Shown piece after piece: positions 8,317-17,363 of a stretch of DNA of 26,991 bases. The notes under the pieces were generated by a model, which was given only the letters and a program-made list of their open reading frames with translations, searched no databases and had not been told where the DNA came from. The stretch spans positions 1 through 26,991 of the forward strand of contig JBASEY010000012.1 in NCBI GenBank assembly GCA_049652745.1, given 5' to 3'. The position numbers and the translations under genes are program-made. Origin of the DNA: JBASEY01 sp049652745 (lineage in GTDB: Bacteria; CSSED10-310). Position 1 is the stretch's first letter. Every line of letters begins with the position of its first letter.

Positions 8317-8709
8317 TTAACGTTTAGAAAACTGGAAGCGGCCTCGAGCGCCTTTTTGGCCGTATTTCTTTCTTTCCACGGTTCTGGGATCACGAGTCAG
8401 CAGTCCGGCGCGTTTCAACGCCGGTCTGAGATTGATATCGTAATCGACAAGAGCGCGGGAAATACCGTGCCTTAACGCGCCTGCCTGCCCGGAATCACCG
8501 CCGCCGCGGACGCTGGCCATGACATCGAATTTTCCCGCCATTTCCGTAATCTCAAACGGTTGATTGATGATCATTCGAAGCGTGGCGCGTTTGAAATGTG
8601 TTTCAAATTCCCGTCCGTTTATCTGATATCTTCCGCTTCCCGGCTTGATCCGAACTCTGGCCACGGATTCTTTCCGCCGCCCGGTGCCGTAATATATTTC
8701 CTGAGACAT
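8317..8709 (-). CDS. rpsI: 30S ribosomal protein S9
   Basis: S9 of the small subunit, 130 aa, the usual length. It shows YYGTGRRKESVARVRIKPG at the N terminus, GGGDSGQAGALRHGISRAL in the middle, and the basic C-terminal tail KKYGQKGARGRFQFSKR that reaches the P site. The ATG at 8709 is preceded by GGGAGGTTTTGAACAG. An upstream in-frame GTG at 8727 would include the ribosome binding site and was not used. It follows rplM with a 17-base gap. Confidence 0.97.
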   Translation of the reverse strand: MSQEIYYGTGRRKESVARVRIKPGSGRYQINGREFETHFKRATLRMIINQPFEITEMAGKFDVMASVRGGGDSGQAGALRHGISRALVDYDINLRPALKRAGLLTRDPRTVERKKYGQKGARGRFQFSKR

Positions 8710-8726
8710 CTGTTCAAAACCTCCCA

Positions 8727-9188
8727 CTATTTGGCCGCTTTTATAAATTTATCTTCAGAAACATCGATCGCCACAGGCATCTGGGCTTCATGCTGATGAT
8801 TCGGTCCTGCATAGACCCGCAACTTACCATACAGTTTTCTGCCGAGTCTTGTCTTGGGCAACATACCCTTGACGGCGTTTTCAACGATGCGTTCCGGATA
8901 TTTATCCAGCAGTTCCCTTGCTGTTTCTTCACGAAGACTCCCGATATAACCGGAGTGCCTGTAGTATTTTTTCGTTTCCCATTTATCTCCTGTGAAAACA
9001 ACCTTTTCTGCATTGATGATGACAACATGGTCACCCATATCGACATGCGGAGTATAATCCGGACGATGTTTACCTCGTAACAGCAGCGCCGCCATCGATG
9101 CCAGACGTCCGACTGTCTGACCCTCAGCATCCAGCAAATACCAATTGTTGGTTGCATCTTCTTTTCGAACAAATTGAGTTGTTTTCAT
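8727..9188 (-). CDS. rplM: 50S ribosomal protein L13
   Basis: L13 of the large subunit, 153 aa. Family motifs are WYLLDAEGQTVGRLAS, LRGKHRPDYTPHVDMGDHVV, KYYRHSGYIGSL and VKGMLPKTRLGRKLYGKLRV. The ATG at 9188 has GGGAGAAG about 10 bases upstream; the upstream alternative start at 9206 would consume that site. It is the first gene after the promoter at 9256-9285, leaving a leader of roughly 60 bases. Confidence 0.96.
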   Translation of the reverse strand: MKTTQFVRKEDATNNWYLLDAEGQTVGRLASMAALLLRGKHRPDYTPHVDMGDHVVIINAEKVVFTGDKWETKKYYRHSGYIGSLREETARELLDKYPERIVENAVKGMLPKTRLGRKLYGKLRVYAGPNHQHEAQMPVAIDVSEDKFIKAAK

Positions 9189-9255
9189 ATCCTCTTCTTC
9201 TCCCAATAATTCATTCCTTTATTCATTTCATCCGCAATTGCCGGACAAGTCGGAG

Positions 9256-9285
9256 ATATTACCCTTCCTATCGCCTTCATGTCAA
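9256..9285 (-). promoter_or_regulatory. Sigma70-type promoter of the rplM...ispG operon
   Basis: On the minus strand a perfect -35 TTGACA (9280-9285) is followed after 18 bases by TAATAT (9256-9261). Transcription would start near 9249, about 60 bases before the rplM ATG. It lies in the 140-base gap between truA and rplM and is the best promoter match upstream of the ten-gene operon. Confidence 0.65.
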
Positions 9286-9328
9286 GCATATTCGCAGTAT
9301 TCCGCCAAAAGTCCTCGAGAGGTCTGGT

Positions 9329-10072
9329 TCAGCTTTCCGGGTAGCGCACATGTGTCAGATACAAGCCATGTGGAGGCGCCGTCGGACCGGCTGCCCGCCT
9401 GTCCTGGGCGGAAATGACGTCACCAAACGCTTCCGCAGTCATCCTGCCCCTTCCAACCGATAGGAGCGTGCCGACTATAATACGAATCATATGCTGAAGA
9501 AAAGAACTTCCTTCAAAAAAAAGCGCAAGAACCTCGCCTCGCATATCGACTCCGGCATCGATCATCAGCCGAACCGAATGCTCCGACGCATCATGGCTGC
9601 ATCTGAAACTGGAAAAATCCTTTTCTCCCGGTAAATAACGGCAGGCTTCCCGAATCGCCTCACAATCAAGCGAATACGGAACATGCAACGCAAAACGGCG
9701 ATTAAAAACAGATCGAAGAGACCTGGGATCGATCAGGTATTCGTATCGACGCGAAAGCGCTGAAAAGCGAGCGTGAAAATCATCCGGAACATCCTCTATC
9801 CGTTTGACGGCGATATCGCCCGGTAAAATCGAATTCAGACCTTTCAGCATTCGCTCGATCGACAACACACTTTCCGTGTGAAAATTCGCCACTTGCCCCA
9901 AAGCATGAACCCCGGTGTCCGTCCTTCCGGCGCTGTGAACCGTGACCGGCCGATCGGTGATCACCGAAAGCGCTTTTTCCAACTCACCTTGAACCGTTCT
10001 GCCTTCACGCTGCCGCTGATACCCGAAAAAATCCGTCCCGTCATACTCGAACGTCAATTTGATATTACGCAC
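9329..10072 (-). CDS. truA: tRNA pseudouridine synthase A
   Basis: Makes pseudouridine at positions 38-40 of tRNA anticodon arms. The chosen GTG start at 10072 gives 247 aa beginning MRNIKLTFEYDGT, typical of the family, with GGAGG 11 bases upstream. A GTG at 10096 would add eight residues and has no binding site. The catalytic Asp is D52 in SAGRTDTGVHALGQV. Other family features are the FFGYQRQ segment and FLQHMIRIIVGTLLSVG near the C terminus. It lies 79 bases after the glycosyltransferase set and may be read from it. Confidence 0.95.
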   Translation of the reverse strand: MRNIKLTFEYDGTDFFGYQRQREGRTVQGELEKALSVITDRPVTVHSAGRTDTGVHALGQVANFHTESVLSIERMLKGLNSILPGDIAVKRIEDVPDDFHARFSALSRRYEYLIDPRSLRSVFNRRFALHVPYSLDCEAIREACRYLPGEKDFSSFRCSHDASEHSVRLMIDAGVDMRGEVLALFFEGSSFLQHMIRIIVGTLLSVGRGRMTAEAFGDVISAQDRRAAGPTAPPHGLYLTHVRYPES

Positions 10073-10151
10073 TTCGATAGCCGCCTCCACCGACACATCT
10101 GATCGATAGGCAATTCAGCTTCTTCAATATCGAATCCAATGCTTTAATCCT

Positions 10152-11282
10152 TCACTTATCCAAAGCGTGCCGATATACCCCCAGCGTAGCTCTCGCCGCT
10201 TGGGTCCATGAGAATTCCACAGCCCTCTCTAACGCCTGGCGCCGCAGATCGATCTGCATCTCAGAGTCGAATAAAAATTTATTCATAACCGTCGCCATCG
10301 ATTCGATATCATAGGGATCGAAATATAAAGCCGCATCCGCGCCGATTTCCGGCAACGATCCGGCATCAGAACATATAACCGGCGTTCCACAGGCCATGCT
10401 TTCCAGTACCGGCAAGCCGAAACCCTCATAAATCGATGGCACCAAAACCGCTTCCGCTCCCTGAATGATCTCGACCAAAACTGATCGCTCCAGATAACCG
10501 GTCAATACAACTCTGTCTTGAACCCCTTTTTCCTGTAAATAACGTTCCAGATTCTTGTTTTTCCAGCCCATGGCTCCTGCAATAACCAGCTTAATATCAG
10601 GATGAAAGCGGGCCGGCCCCAGCATAAACGCCCGAACACAGCGTTCCAGGTTTTTTCGAGGTTCGTATTTTGCCGCCGTCAAAAAATAGGGCTTACGCAC
10701 ACCGAGCGATTCCAATCTTTCCACAGTCGGCTCTCCCGGAACAAAACAGGCCGCTGCCGCTTCTGGAACCACGTCGATTCGATTTTCGGAAGTCGGAAAT
10801 AAATCGATGATGTCTTTTCGCGTAAATTCCGATACGGCTATAATTCTATCTGCACGTTTGACGGCTGACCGTGTCATGAATTTCCAATACAAATTATACT
10901 TCAGCGTATTGGTTTCCGGGAATCTAAAAGGAGCCAGGTCGTGAATCGTCACCACATAAGCGGCTCGGGATCGCTTTAGAGGCAATTGATAGGAGGGATC
11001 ATGAAACACATCGACGCTCGAACGATCCAGCAAGCGGGGCAAAGTTATATGCTTCCAATAATCCCCTGCCAGATGGTTTTCCACCGGCCATGGCACACCG
11101 ATACAGTTGACGCGATCAGTTGGAATTGCCGCCGCACGCCGCGATTCCGGGGTAATGAACACCGTGAGTTCGTCTTTTCCCTGTTGTATTTGATCAGCCA
11201 AAGCCGTCATTATCTGCAGCGTGTAGGTGCCAAGCCCGGACATGCCGGGTTGTATCCGACGACAATCCAAAGCGATTTTCAC
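10152..11282 (-). CDS. GT4-family glycosyltransferase
   Basis: Retaining GT-B fold glycosyltransferase, 376 aa, predicted to be cytosolic or membrane-associated. The N-terminal acceptor domain has the glycine-rich GMSGLGTY and a VDVFHDPSY segment. The C-terminal donor domain has YEPRKNLERCVRAF and the EX7E motif in YEGFGLPVLESMACGTPVI. The start is GTG 11282, overlapping the upstream GT stop as GTGA, with AAGGGGT upstream. The layout resembles mannosyl- and rhamnosyl-transferases of O-antigen or exopolysaccharide loci; donor and acceptor cannot be predicted. Confidence 0.9.
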   Translation of the reverse strand: MKIALDCRRIQPGMSGLGTYTLQIMTALADQIQQGKDELTVFITPESRRAAAIPTDRVNCIGVPWPVENHLAGDYWKHITLPRLLDRSSVDVFHDPSYQLPLKRSRAAYVVTIHDLAPFRFPETNTLKYNLYWKFMTRSAVKRADRIIAVSEFTRKDIIDLFPTSENRIDVVPEAAAACFVPGEPTVERLESLGVRKPYFLTAAKYEPRKNLERCVRAFMLGPARFHPDIKLVIAGAMGWKNKNLERYLQEKGVQDRVVLTGYLERSVLVEIIQGAEAVLVPSIYEGFGLPVLESMACGTPVICSDAGSLPEIGADAALYFDPYDIESMATVMNKFLFDSEMQIDLRRQALERAVEFSWTQAARATLGVYRHALDK

Positions 11283-12508
11283 CTGCCGACCCCTTTTGGA
11301 TTGAACAGATGAGTTGATCTGTGTTCAGTGACGGTTCTTTTTATACACTCCACCCATTGTCGGTAAGTTTTTTCACTGTCATAGCCCCTTGCATGCTCCC
11401 GAGCCGCCGATCCAAGCTGTTCGCGGAGCGTTTTATCACCTACCGCTTTTCGTAAAACAGCGGTGAAAGCGTCGATATTTTTTAAATCAAAAAGCAAGCC
11501 GTTCACGCCGTGTTCCACTATGTTACGGTGCGCATCGATATCGGAGGAGATCACAGTGCGCCCGGCAGCCATACCCTCCAGGACAGACAAGCCAAACGAT
11601 TCAGCCCGTGAAGCGGATACAACGATATCGCTTTCACGAATCACGTCGGCGATATTATCGACATATCCGATCAGCGAAATGCGATTTTCCACGCCGAACC
11701 CAGCAATCATTTCCTGTAGCTTGTGCGTATAGGAGTTCTGCTTTTCATTTGCCGTAGCCTTCGTAATCATCTCTTCGCCGCTGATCAACAGGTGAATGTC
11801 CAATCCTTCTTTTATCAACGGTATCACCGCCTCGATCACCGTATGCTGACCCTTGCCGGGATCCAATCGCCCCGCCGTCAGTATCACGACGGCTTCCGAT
11901 GAGATGGTTAATTTTTCCCGCCATGGCCCGTTGCGAACAATAGTGGACGACTCCGGGATCGTGACGCCGTTTGGTATCACCTGTATGTTATGACGACTGA
12001 CTTTCAGCGATTCAATTTGTGAGGCCAACGATTCGGATACGGTGATCCATCGAGTCACATGGCGCATCAGCTTTTTCCCTATCACTGAAAAAACCATCCG
12101 TTTGATCGGCATTTCCGGACTGATATCGGCATGAATCGCACAGATGACCGGAATACCACGTTTATAGAAAAACCGATTGACGACTGCCGCAGACCAGGAG
12201 GAATTACACAGAACCACATCCGGCTGCACACCTTTCGATATGACATCCAAGGATTTCATGACTTTTTGTCGGGCAAACGGATTCAGCCACTGTTTTTTCA
12301 AGCCGTATATGTCAACGATATGCACTCGACAGCAAGATATTTTAGCGGCCGTATCGACCAATATCCCAGGTTTACTGGTGACGAGGTGCAGCTTCCATTC
12401 GTCGGTTTCCGGCTGCTGCCGGATAGTGCGACAGAGCGCCAAGATGACATGCTCTGCTCCACCGACCAACGGAAAATCATTGATAATCAGCAATCGCATC
12501 TTGTTCAT
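11279..12508 (-). CDS. GT4-family glycosyltransferase
   Basis: Second GT-B fold, GT4-type enzyme, 409 aa. The N terminus has the nucleotide-proximal loop PLVGGAEHVILAL. The donor half shows NGVTIPE, TAGRLDPGKGQ and an EX7E-type motif in RAESFGLSVLEGMAAGRTVI. The ATG at 12508 overlaps the stop of the deacetylase gene (ATGA), with AAAAGGT upstream, so the two are probably co-translated. It differs clearly from its downstream neighbour, suggesting successive sugar additions in one glycan. Confidence 0.9.
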   Translation of the reverse strand: MNKMRLLIINDFPLVGGAEHVILALCRTIRQQPETDEWKLHLVTSKPGILVDTAAKISCCRVHIVDIYGLKKQWLNPFARQKVMKSLDVISKGVQPDVVLCNSSWSAAVVNRFFYKRGIPVICAIHADISPEMPIKRMVFSVIGKKLMRHVTRWITVSESLASQIESLKVSRHNIQVIPNGVTIPESSTIVRNGPWREKLTISSEAVVILTAGRLDPGKGQHTVIEAVIPLIKEGLDIHLLISGEEMITKATANEKQNSYTHKLQEMIAGFGVENRISLIGYVDNIADVIRESDIVVSASRAESFGLSVLEGMAAGRTVISSDIDAHRNIVEHGVNGLLFDLKNIDAFTAVLRKAVGDKTLREQLGSAAREHARGYDSEKTYRQWVECIKRTVTEHRSTHLFNPKGVGR

Positions 12509-13323
12509 TTGACCTTTTTACATCCGTGAACAATGTGCAAAATGTCGGCGAACAAGCGCCAATCCGATTCGAAAACAGCCTCGCCATAGCCTCTTCCGGC
12601 CATTTCACCGTAGCTCCGGTGTTTGTTCAATCCTTCGACAATGGTGCGTCCGTAGTCCGATACGGCGTTTTGCGTTTCAAAGCAGGCGACGGCCCTTCGT
12701 TTCAGATCGATGGTATCGGTTATATCCATAATTTTATTCGGCAGCAGAGGTATGATGCTTTCATATCCTCGCACCAGCGGTGGGTGATCCAGGTTTTGAA
12801 GCGCTTTGACCACCATTTCTGTGGCGGCGATATGGTCGAAATGATAGTCGATCGGAAAAGGCGTGTAGATGATATCCGGGCGAATCCGCTGAATCGTTTC
12901 GATCAGAAAATCGACATTTTTAGAGTCCGCTTTCAACTGCCCGTCCGTTTCATTTTTAAATTCGACCGAACTCAATCCCAGCACCGACACGGCATTTTCA
13001 ACTTCGCTACGCCGGATTTGCTGCAGGGTTTGGTCTGATTTTGAGGCATCGACCGTGCCCCGCACGCCGTCGGTCCAAACGATGGAATGCACGTCTCCCC
13101 CTGCAATGATATGACCGGCCAACGTGCCGCCGACAGCCAGGATATCGTCATCCGGATGCGGAGACATACTGATGACGGTTTTCTTCTCGTTCGCTTTGAC
13201 GACGATAGGGCGAAATTCCGGGGATCCGGTAAATTTCCAAGTCCGGTTCAAACGGCTGACAGCACTAGCGATCGCCGTATAACGCAGGGTTTCGAAAAAT
13301 TTTGCAAGTAAAGATCGTTCCAT
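12505..13323 (-). CDS. PIG-L/LmbE-family deacetylase
   Basis: Zinc-dependent N-deacetylase family acting on N-acetylglucosaminyl or similar substrates, 272 aa. The metal motif SPHPDDDILAVGG has H56 and D59, and the third ligand probably lies in DYHFDHIAATE. It sits between a GNAT-type gene and two GT4 genes, so it probably deacetylates a sugar in the same glycan or glycoside (inference). The ATG at 13323 has no recognisable ribosome binding site, which is odd; a GAAAGG lies far upstream, so the true start may differ or translation may depend on the gene before it. The first ~45 residues are a basic extension before the core. Confidence 0.88.
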   Translation of the reverse strand: MERSLLAKFFETLRYTAIASAVSRLNRTWKFTGSPEFRPIVVKANEKKTVISMSPHPDDDILAVGGTLAGHIIAGGDVHSIVWTDGVRGTVDASKSDQTLQQIRRSEVENAVSVLGLSSVEFKNETDGQLKADSKNVDFLIETIQRIRPDIIYTPFPIDYHFDHIAATEMVVKALQNLDHPPLVRGYESIIPLLPNKIMDITDTIDLKRRAVACFETQNAVSDYGRTIVEGLNKHRSYGEMAGRGYGEAVFESDWRLFADILHIVHGCKKVK

Positions 13324-13362
13324 AAAAAATAATTAGAATGAAAAATAAATCAATTAAACCTT

Positions 13363-14472
13363 TCAGACGCAATCCGAATCGCCGGAACTCAAGCGCCAGC
13401 GTCGTGCGTCGTATAGTATCCGATTGAATTCCGGCTCCCAGAATGACCGGATCACATGATAATTCATTGCATTTCGATTGAAAAAGCCTCGATCGGCTAA
13501 AAAACATGCCTCCTTACTTCCTGCCAACGCCCAGGCCCGGAGCGTGGTGCACGCCGCTTTCCGAGCATACGCCGCAATATGCTTCAATAAAGCCGTGCCG
13601 GCGGCATCGTTTCCAGGCGCATAGATGAATTCCGCCAAATTGGCTCGACCCGCACCGTCGAGGCTCAACACGGCGGCCGCCCTTATCTGATGGTCCGCTG
13701 ATCGAGCCGAAAAAAACGTGTATGTTTGTTCCGGGCATTGTTGATATCGCCAAATCAAATAGTCCAAATCGCGAACAAACGTTATCCCGGATGGGTCAGG
13801 CAAGCCGTTCAGCGCCGATGCAAATGATTCATCGACTTCGTTCGATTCGATGATATTCCCAGTCCAACTCGACGATAATTTAGTGCGGTTATATAGACTC
13901 ATGAGTATATCGACGGAATGAGAAACTCCGGGCAGTGTCAGCGCCTTTTGCAGAGCGGAGGGTTTCAACAGCATCGTCCACAAAGGTATCTGCTCGATCG
14001 CTTTCCAACCCAAAATTCTTTTGCCGGCGGGAAGCGACGTGGTGTTTGGAAACCCAAAGGTAAACGGATGTCCCTGATCCATCAAACGGGAATAGGTTTC
14101 CCGCCCTAAACGCTTGAAAAGGCCGCCTTGAGCATATTTCGGATCGACCATCAGATCGGTTTCCTGATAGGCGATCATGTCTTTACCGGTCAGGATGACT
14201 TTTCTCGGCACCAAACCGTAAAAACCGACGATAGGGTTTGAAGGCTCGTTTTTAGGTTTTTCTAAACTCGAACTATCAGAGTCGGAAAGCTTATCCCCCT
14301 CTGTTTGCTCGACCAGAGCAACGGTGGCAATTGCGGTACCATGAGGATTATTCTGGTATTTCCATGCCCAGGTATCGAGTGATCGAGAGGTGCCGAACGC
14401 TTTGTCGAACAGCGTGTTCAAGCCGGGATAGTCATTTTTTTCCAAAGGTTTTAGAACCGGTAAAGCGTCCAT
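13363..14472 (-). CDS. Probable tandem GNAT-type acyltransferase
   Basis: Protein of 369 aa with an N-terminal GNAT-like half: IVGFYGLVPRKVIL, then an ETDLMVDPKYAQGGLFKRLG stretch that fits the acetyl-CoA binding loop, and FTFGFPNTTSLP. The C-terminal half resembles a second, weaker GNAT fold (around residues 225-360). The ATG at 14472 has GTGAGGT upstream. It is the first gene of the minus-strand set, 39 bases before the deacetylase. The likely role is N- or O-acylation of an amino sugar after deacetylation (inference); the substrate is unknown. Confidence 0.7.
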   Translation of the reverse strand: MDALPVLKPLEKNDYPGLNTLFDKAFGTSRSLDTWAWKYQNNPHGTAIATVALVEQTEGDKLSDSDSSSLEKPKNEPSNPIVGFYGLVPRKVILTGKDMIAYQETDLMVDPKYAQGGLFKRLGRETYSRLMDQGHPFTFGFPNTTSLPAGKRILGWKAIEQIPLWTMLLKPSALQKALTLPGVSHSVDILMSLYNRTKLSSSWTGNIIESNEVDESFASALNGLPDPSGITFVRDLDYLIWRYQQCPEQTYTFFSARSADHQIRAAAVLSLDGAGRANLAEFIYAPGNDAAGTALLKHIAAYARKAACTTLRAWALAGSKEACFLADRGFFNRNAMNYHVIRSFWEPEFNRILYDARRWRLSSGDSDCV

Positions 14473-14660
14473 GTAAACCTCACTGATTTCAGGCTTATAG
14501 TATCAGGAAGCCGATGATATCCGCAAGATTCTGTTAATGACAACCGATTATGTCCGGTTTCAGACGGCGAGTCTTTCAATTTATCGGTTTCGATGCTACA
14601 TTTTGAACGATATCAGCCGGAACACGGCATTCAGTTTGAAGTTTGGAAGGATTTTGTTGT
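14473..14660. promoter_or_regulatory. Divergent promoter region of the glycan locus
   Basis: These 188 bases separate genes transcribed outward in both directions and must carry both promoters. On the minus strand TATAAG (complement of 14494-14499) is a plausible -10 box about 20 bases before the acyltransferase ATG, but no good -35 was found. On the + strand TTTCAA and TACATT 17 bases apart (around 14575-14605) give a weak match. Neither is secure. Confidence 0.3.
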
Positions 14661-17363
14661 ATGCGCATCGCCATCGTCGGCCCCAGCCCTGTCCCTTTCG
14701 GCCGGGGCGGTATCGAGAATTTTATGGCTGGATTGTATCGAGCCATCAACGATCTGACGCCTCATTCGGCGGAACTGATCAAAATCCCGATCAAAGAAAA
14801 TACTGCCTGGGAAATCGCAAAAGCATATTATACATTTTATCGAACACGATTGGACCATTTCGATCTGATAATCAGCGTGAAATATCCTGCCTGGAACATG
14901 CGGCATCGTAACCATGTCATCTATCTTGGGCATCGCTTGAGAGGTTTGTATGACACCTATCCGATTCCTCCCGAAAAAGATAAATTGATGAAAGCGCGGC
15001 CGCTGGATTTTCCCGGTCCGTGGATCAAACGATTGGTGCATTGGCTGGATAATCGAGCCATTCGTCCGGAAACGATCGCACACGCCTTCTGCACCTCGAA
15101 AACCATTGCATCCCGAAGCAGTTACTTCCATCCCGATCTGCCGCCGACTGTCGCCTATCACTCGACAGCTCACGAAAATTACCGACGCAAACCCGGTCGT
15201 TATCTGTTCACCGTCAACCGGCTGGATCCCCCCAAACGCGTCGATCTGATGATTCAAGCCTATAGGATGACGCAGACCTCCGTGCCGTTTCTGATTGCCG
15301 GAACCGGACCCCATGAACCCTATCTGAGCTCATTGGCGGAAAACGATTCACGGATACACTTTCTCGGAGATGTCTCGGAAGAGAAACTGATCGATTTGTA
15401 TGCCGAATCGTTGGCGGTTTTATACACGCCGTATCAGGAAGACTACGGGCTGATAACAATTGAAGCCATGAAAAGCGGTAAACCGGTGATCACGACCACC
15501 GACTCGGGAGGACCGCTGGAATTCGTGGTTCATGACGTCACCGGCTGGATAGCCGATCCGGATCCGACAGATCTGGCACGCGTTATCACCGATGCTCTCA
15601 GTGACACCGAGAAAATCGAAGCAATGGGCGATACCGCGGAAAAAACCGTGGCTCATATTTCGTGGCGAAACACGGTCAAACAGATTTTGGCGCCTTATGT
15701 TTTTTGGCCGGAACCCGGTCCTAAAAAACGAAATGAACGCCGTAGAGTGACCATCCTGGTGCCCTATCCGGTCCATCCTCCCCGCGGCGGAGGTCAGAAA
15801 CGCGTGGCCGGGTTGGCGGAACAATTGGCGACAGTGTACGATGTTTTTCTATTGTCGTTGGGACGATTCAACACACCGTATGAATCGCTGGAGATCACCC
15901 CCTGGCTGCATGAAATACGCATTCCTATCGCGCCGGCGCATGCCCGTGAACAATGGGAATTCGAAAAAGAGATCGGCGAGACGATCTCCGACGCTGCATT
16001 GGATCATTTACTGCAAAAAACACCGAATTATATTCGCGCGCTCCGTCATTTCGAAGCGTGTTCGGATATCATCATATCGGAACAGCCCTATATGCACCGC
16101 TATATACAGCGGAGTCAACGAACCCGATTGATTGTGCACAGCTCACAAAACGTCGAAATCGCCTTGAAAGAAAACCTGCTGAAAGCGACCCGTAAAGGCA
16201 GGTTTTTACTCAATCGAGTTCGATCCGCCGAAGCCGCCGCCGTCACACAAAGCGATATCGTGTTCGCCGTCAGTCAATCGGAGAGTGACAAGCTTCGTCA
16301 TCTCTACGGCCGCCGTGACGAACAACCGACATCGTTGCTGCCGAATGGGATCGACACCGCGACCATCAGGCCGGCGGAAAAAAGCGACCGGGAAAAAGCG
16401 CGGGCTTTGCTGAAGATTGACCCGACACTCACGGTCTGTCTGTTTGTGGCGGCCTGGCATCCGCCGAATCTGGAAGCGTTTCATTTTCTATTGGATAACG
16501 TTGTGCCGCAGTTACCCGATGTGCTTTTCCTGGTTGTCGGCAGCATCCGGGATCATTTTGTCGCTCAGGGTGGAGACATCGATGCGCTGCCTTCGAATCT
16601 GCGTTTGACGGGGGAAGTCGAGGAATATGTCAAGAACGCAGCGCTCGCCGCCGCCGATATCGCGCTGAACCCGATGCTTTCCGGTGCCGGGACGAATTTG
16701 AAAATATTGGAATATGCCGCTTCCGGTCTTCCAATCGTCACGACACCGCACGGTATTCGGGGATTGGCCTTCGAAGCGGGAAAAAGCGTGTTTATGGCGG
16801 AACCCGGTGATTTTATCGACATCTTGAAAAAAGCGATAGCAGACACCGCCGGCCGGCAAACCATTGCGATCGAAGCTCGCCGGATGGTCGTCGATCGCTA
16901 CGACTGGAAATCGATCGGCACGGATATGATCGACACTATAGAAACGGCTTTGCCGGTTGTCGGCTCGGGACATATCGATATGCACGCTTCCGACCCGTTC
17001 CTGGCCGGTTGGCATTATGCTGAAAGATGGGACGACATTGGTTCGGGTCCCGGCTGGGTGCGCTGGACATCGGGACGAGGCGATGTGCGCATACCGTCAC
17101 CGCGACGGAAAACAACACTCCGCATCGGCCTTCAAGGAGGGTTTGAACAGCAGAAACTTACGATATTTCTGGACGCCGAAAACGTTGGTGAACGTTCTTT
17201 GACGACGTCTTGGCAAATGATCGAGATTCTCGTTGAACCGATTCCGGGGTGTGATGAGCGACGGCTTGTGATTGAAAGTGACACGTGGAGACCGTCGGAT
17301 AAAGGGTCGCCGGATACGCGGATTTTGGGCGTGGCGGTTGCGGAAATCGAGCTGCGATTATAG
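14661..17363 (+). CDS. Double GT4 glycosyltransferase with C-terminal beta domain
   Basis: Protein of 900 aa, two glycosyltransferases in one chain. Residues 1 to about 355 form a GT4 enzyme (VGPSPVPFGRGGIENFMAGL, NRLDPPKRVDLM, EX7E as EDYGLITIE near 260). Residues about 360-765 form a second GT-B unit (VPYPVHPPRGGGQKRV, LPNGIDT, GAGTNLKILEYAASGLPIVT), in which the first Glu of EX7E is not obvious. Residues about 766-900 look like an all-beta module containing WRPSDKGSPDTRILGVAV, a motif I recall from C-terminal modules of other glycan enzymes. ATG 14661 follows GGAAGGA; an upstream TTG at 14643 was rejected. It is divergent from the other glycan genes. Confidence 0.88.
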   Translation: MRIAIVGPSPVPFGRGGIENFMAGLYRAINDLTPHSAELIKIPIKENTAWEIAKAYYTFYRTRLDHFDLIISVKYPAWNMRHRNHVIYLGHRLRGLYDTYPIPPEKDKLMKARPLDFPGPWIKRLVHWLDNRAIRPETIAHAFCTSKTIASRSSYFHPDLPPTVAYHSTAHENYRRKPGRYLFTVNRLDPPKRVDLMIQAYRMTQTSVPFLIAGTGPHEPYLSSLAENDSRIHFLGDVSEEKLIDLYAESLAVLYTPYQEDYGLITIEAMKSGKPVITTTDSGGPLEFVVHDVTGWIADPDPTDLARVITDALSDTEKIEAMGDTAEKTVAHISWRNTVKQILAPYVFWPEPGPKKRNERRRVTILVPYPVHPPRGGGQKRVAGLAEQLATVYDVFLLSLGRFNTPYESLEITPWLHEIRIPIAPAHAREQWEFEKEIGETISDAALDHLLQKTPNYIRALRHFEACSDIIISEQPYMHRYIQRSQRTRLIVHSSQNVEIALKENLLKATRKGRFLLNRVRSAEAAAVTQSDIVFAVSQSESDKLRHLYGRRDEQPTSLLPNGIDTATIRPAEKSDREKARALLKIDPTLTVCLFVAAWHPPNLEAFHFLLDNVVPQLPDVLFLVVGSIRDHFVAQGGDIDALPSNLRLTGEVEEYVKNAALAAADIALNPMLSGAGTNLKILEYAASGLPIVTTPHGIRGLAFEAGKSVFMAEPGDFIDILKKAIADTAGRQTIAIEARRMVVDRYDWKSIGTDMIDTIETALPVVGSGHIDMHASDPFLAGWHYAERWDDIGSGPGWVRWTSGRGDVRIPSPRRKTTLRIGLQGGFEQQKLTIFLDAENVGERSLTTSWQMIEILVEPIPGCDERRLVIESDTWRPSDKGSPDTRILGVAVAEIELRL

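Noticed and set aside
10152..14472. Mycothiol or bacillithiol biosynthesis locus
   Set aside because: The enzyme classes fit loosely, but the cysteine ligase is absent, there are two different GT4 genes, and a large double glycosyltransferase lies next door, which fits a surface glycan better.
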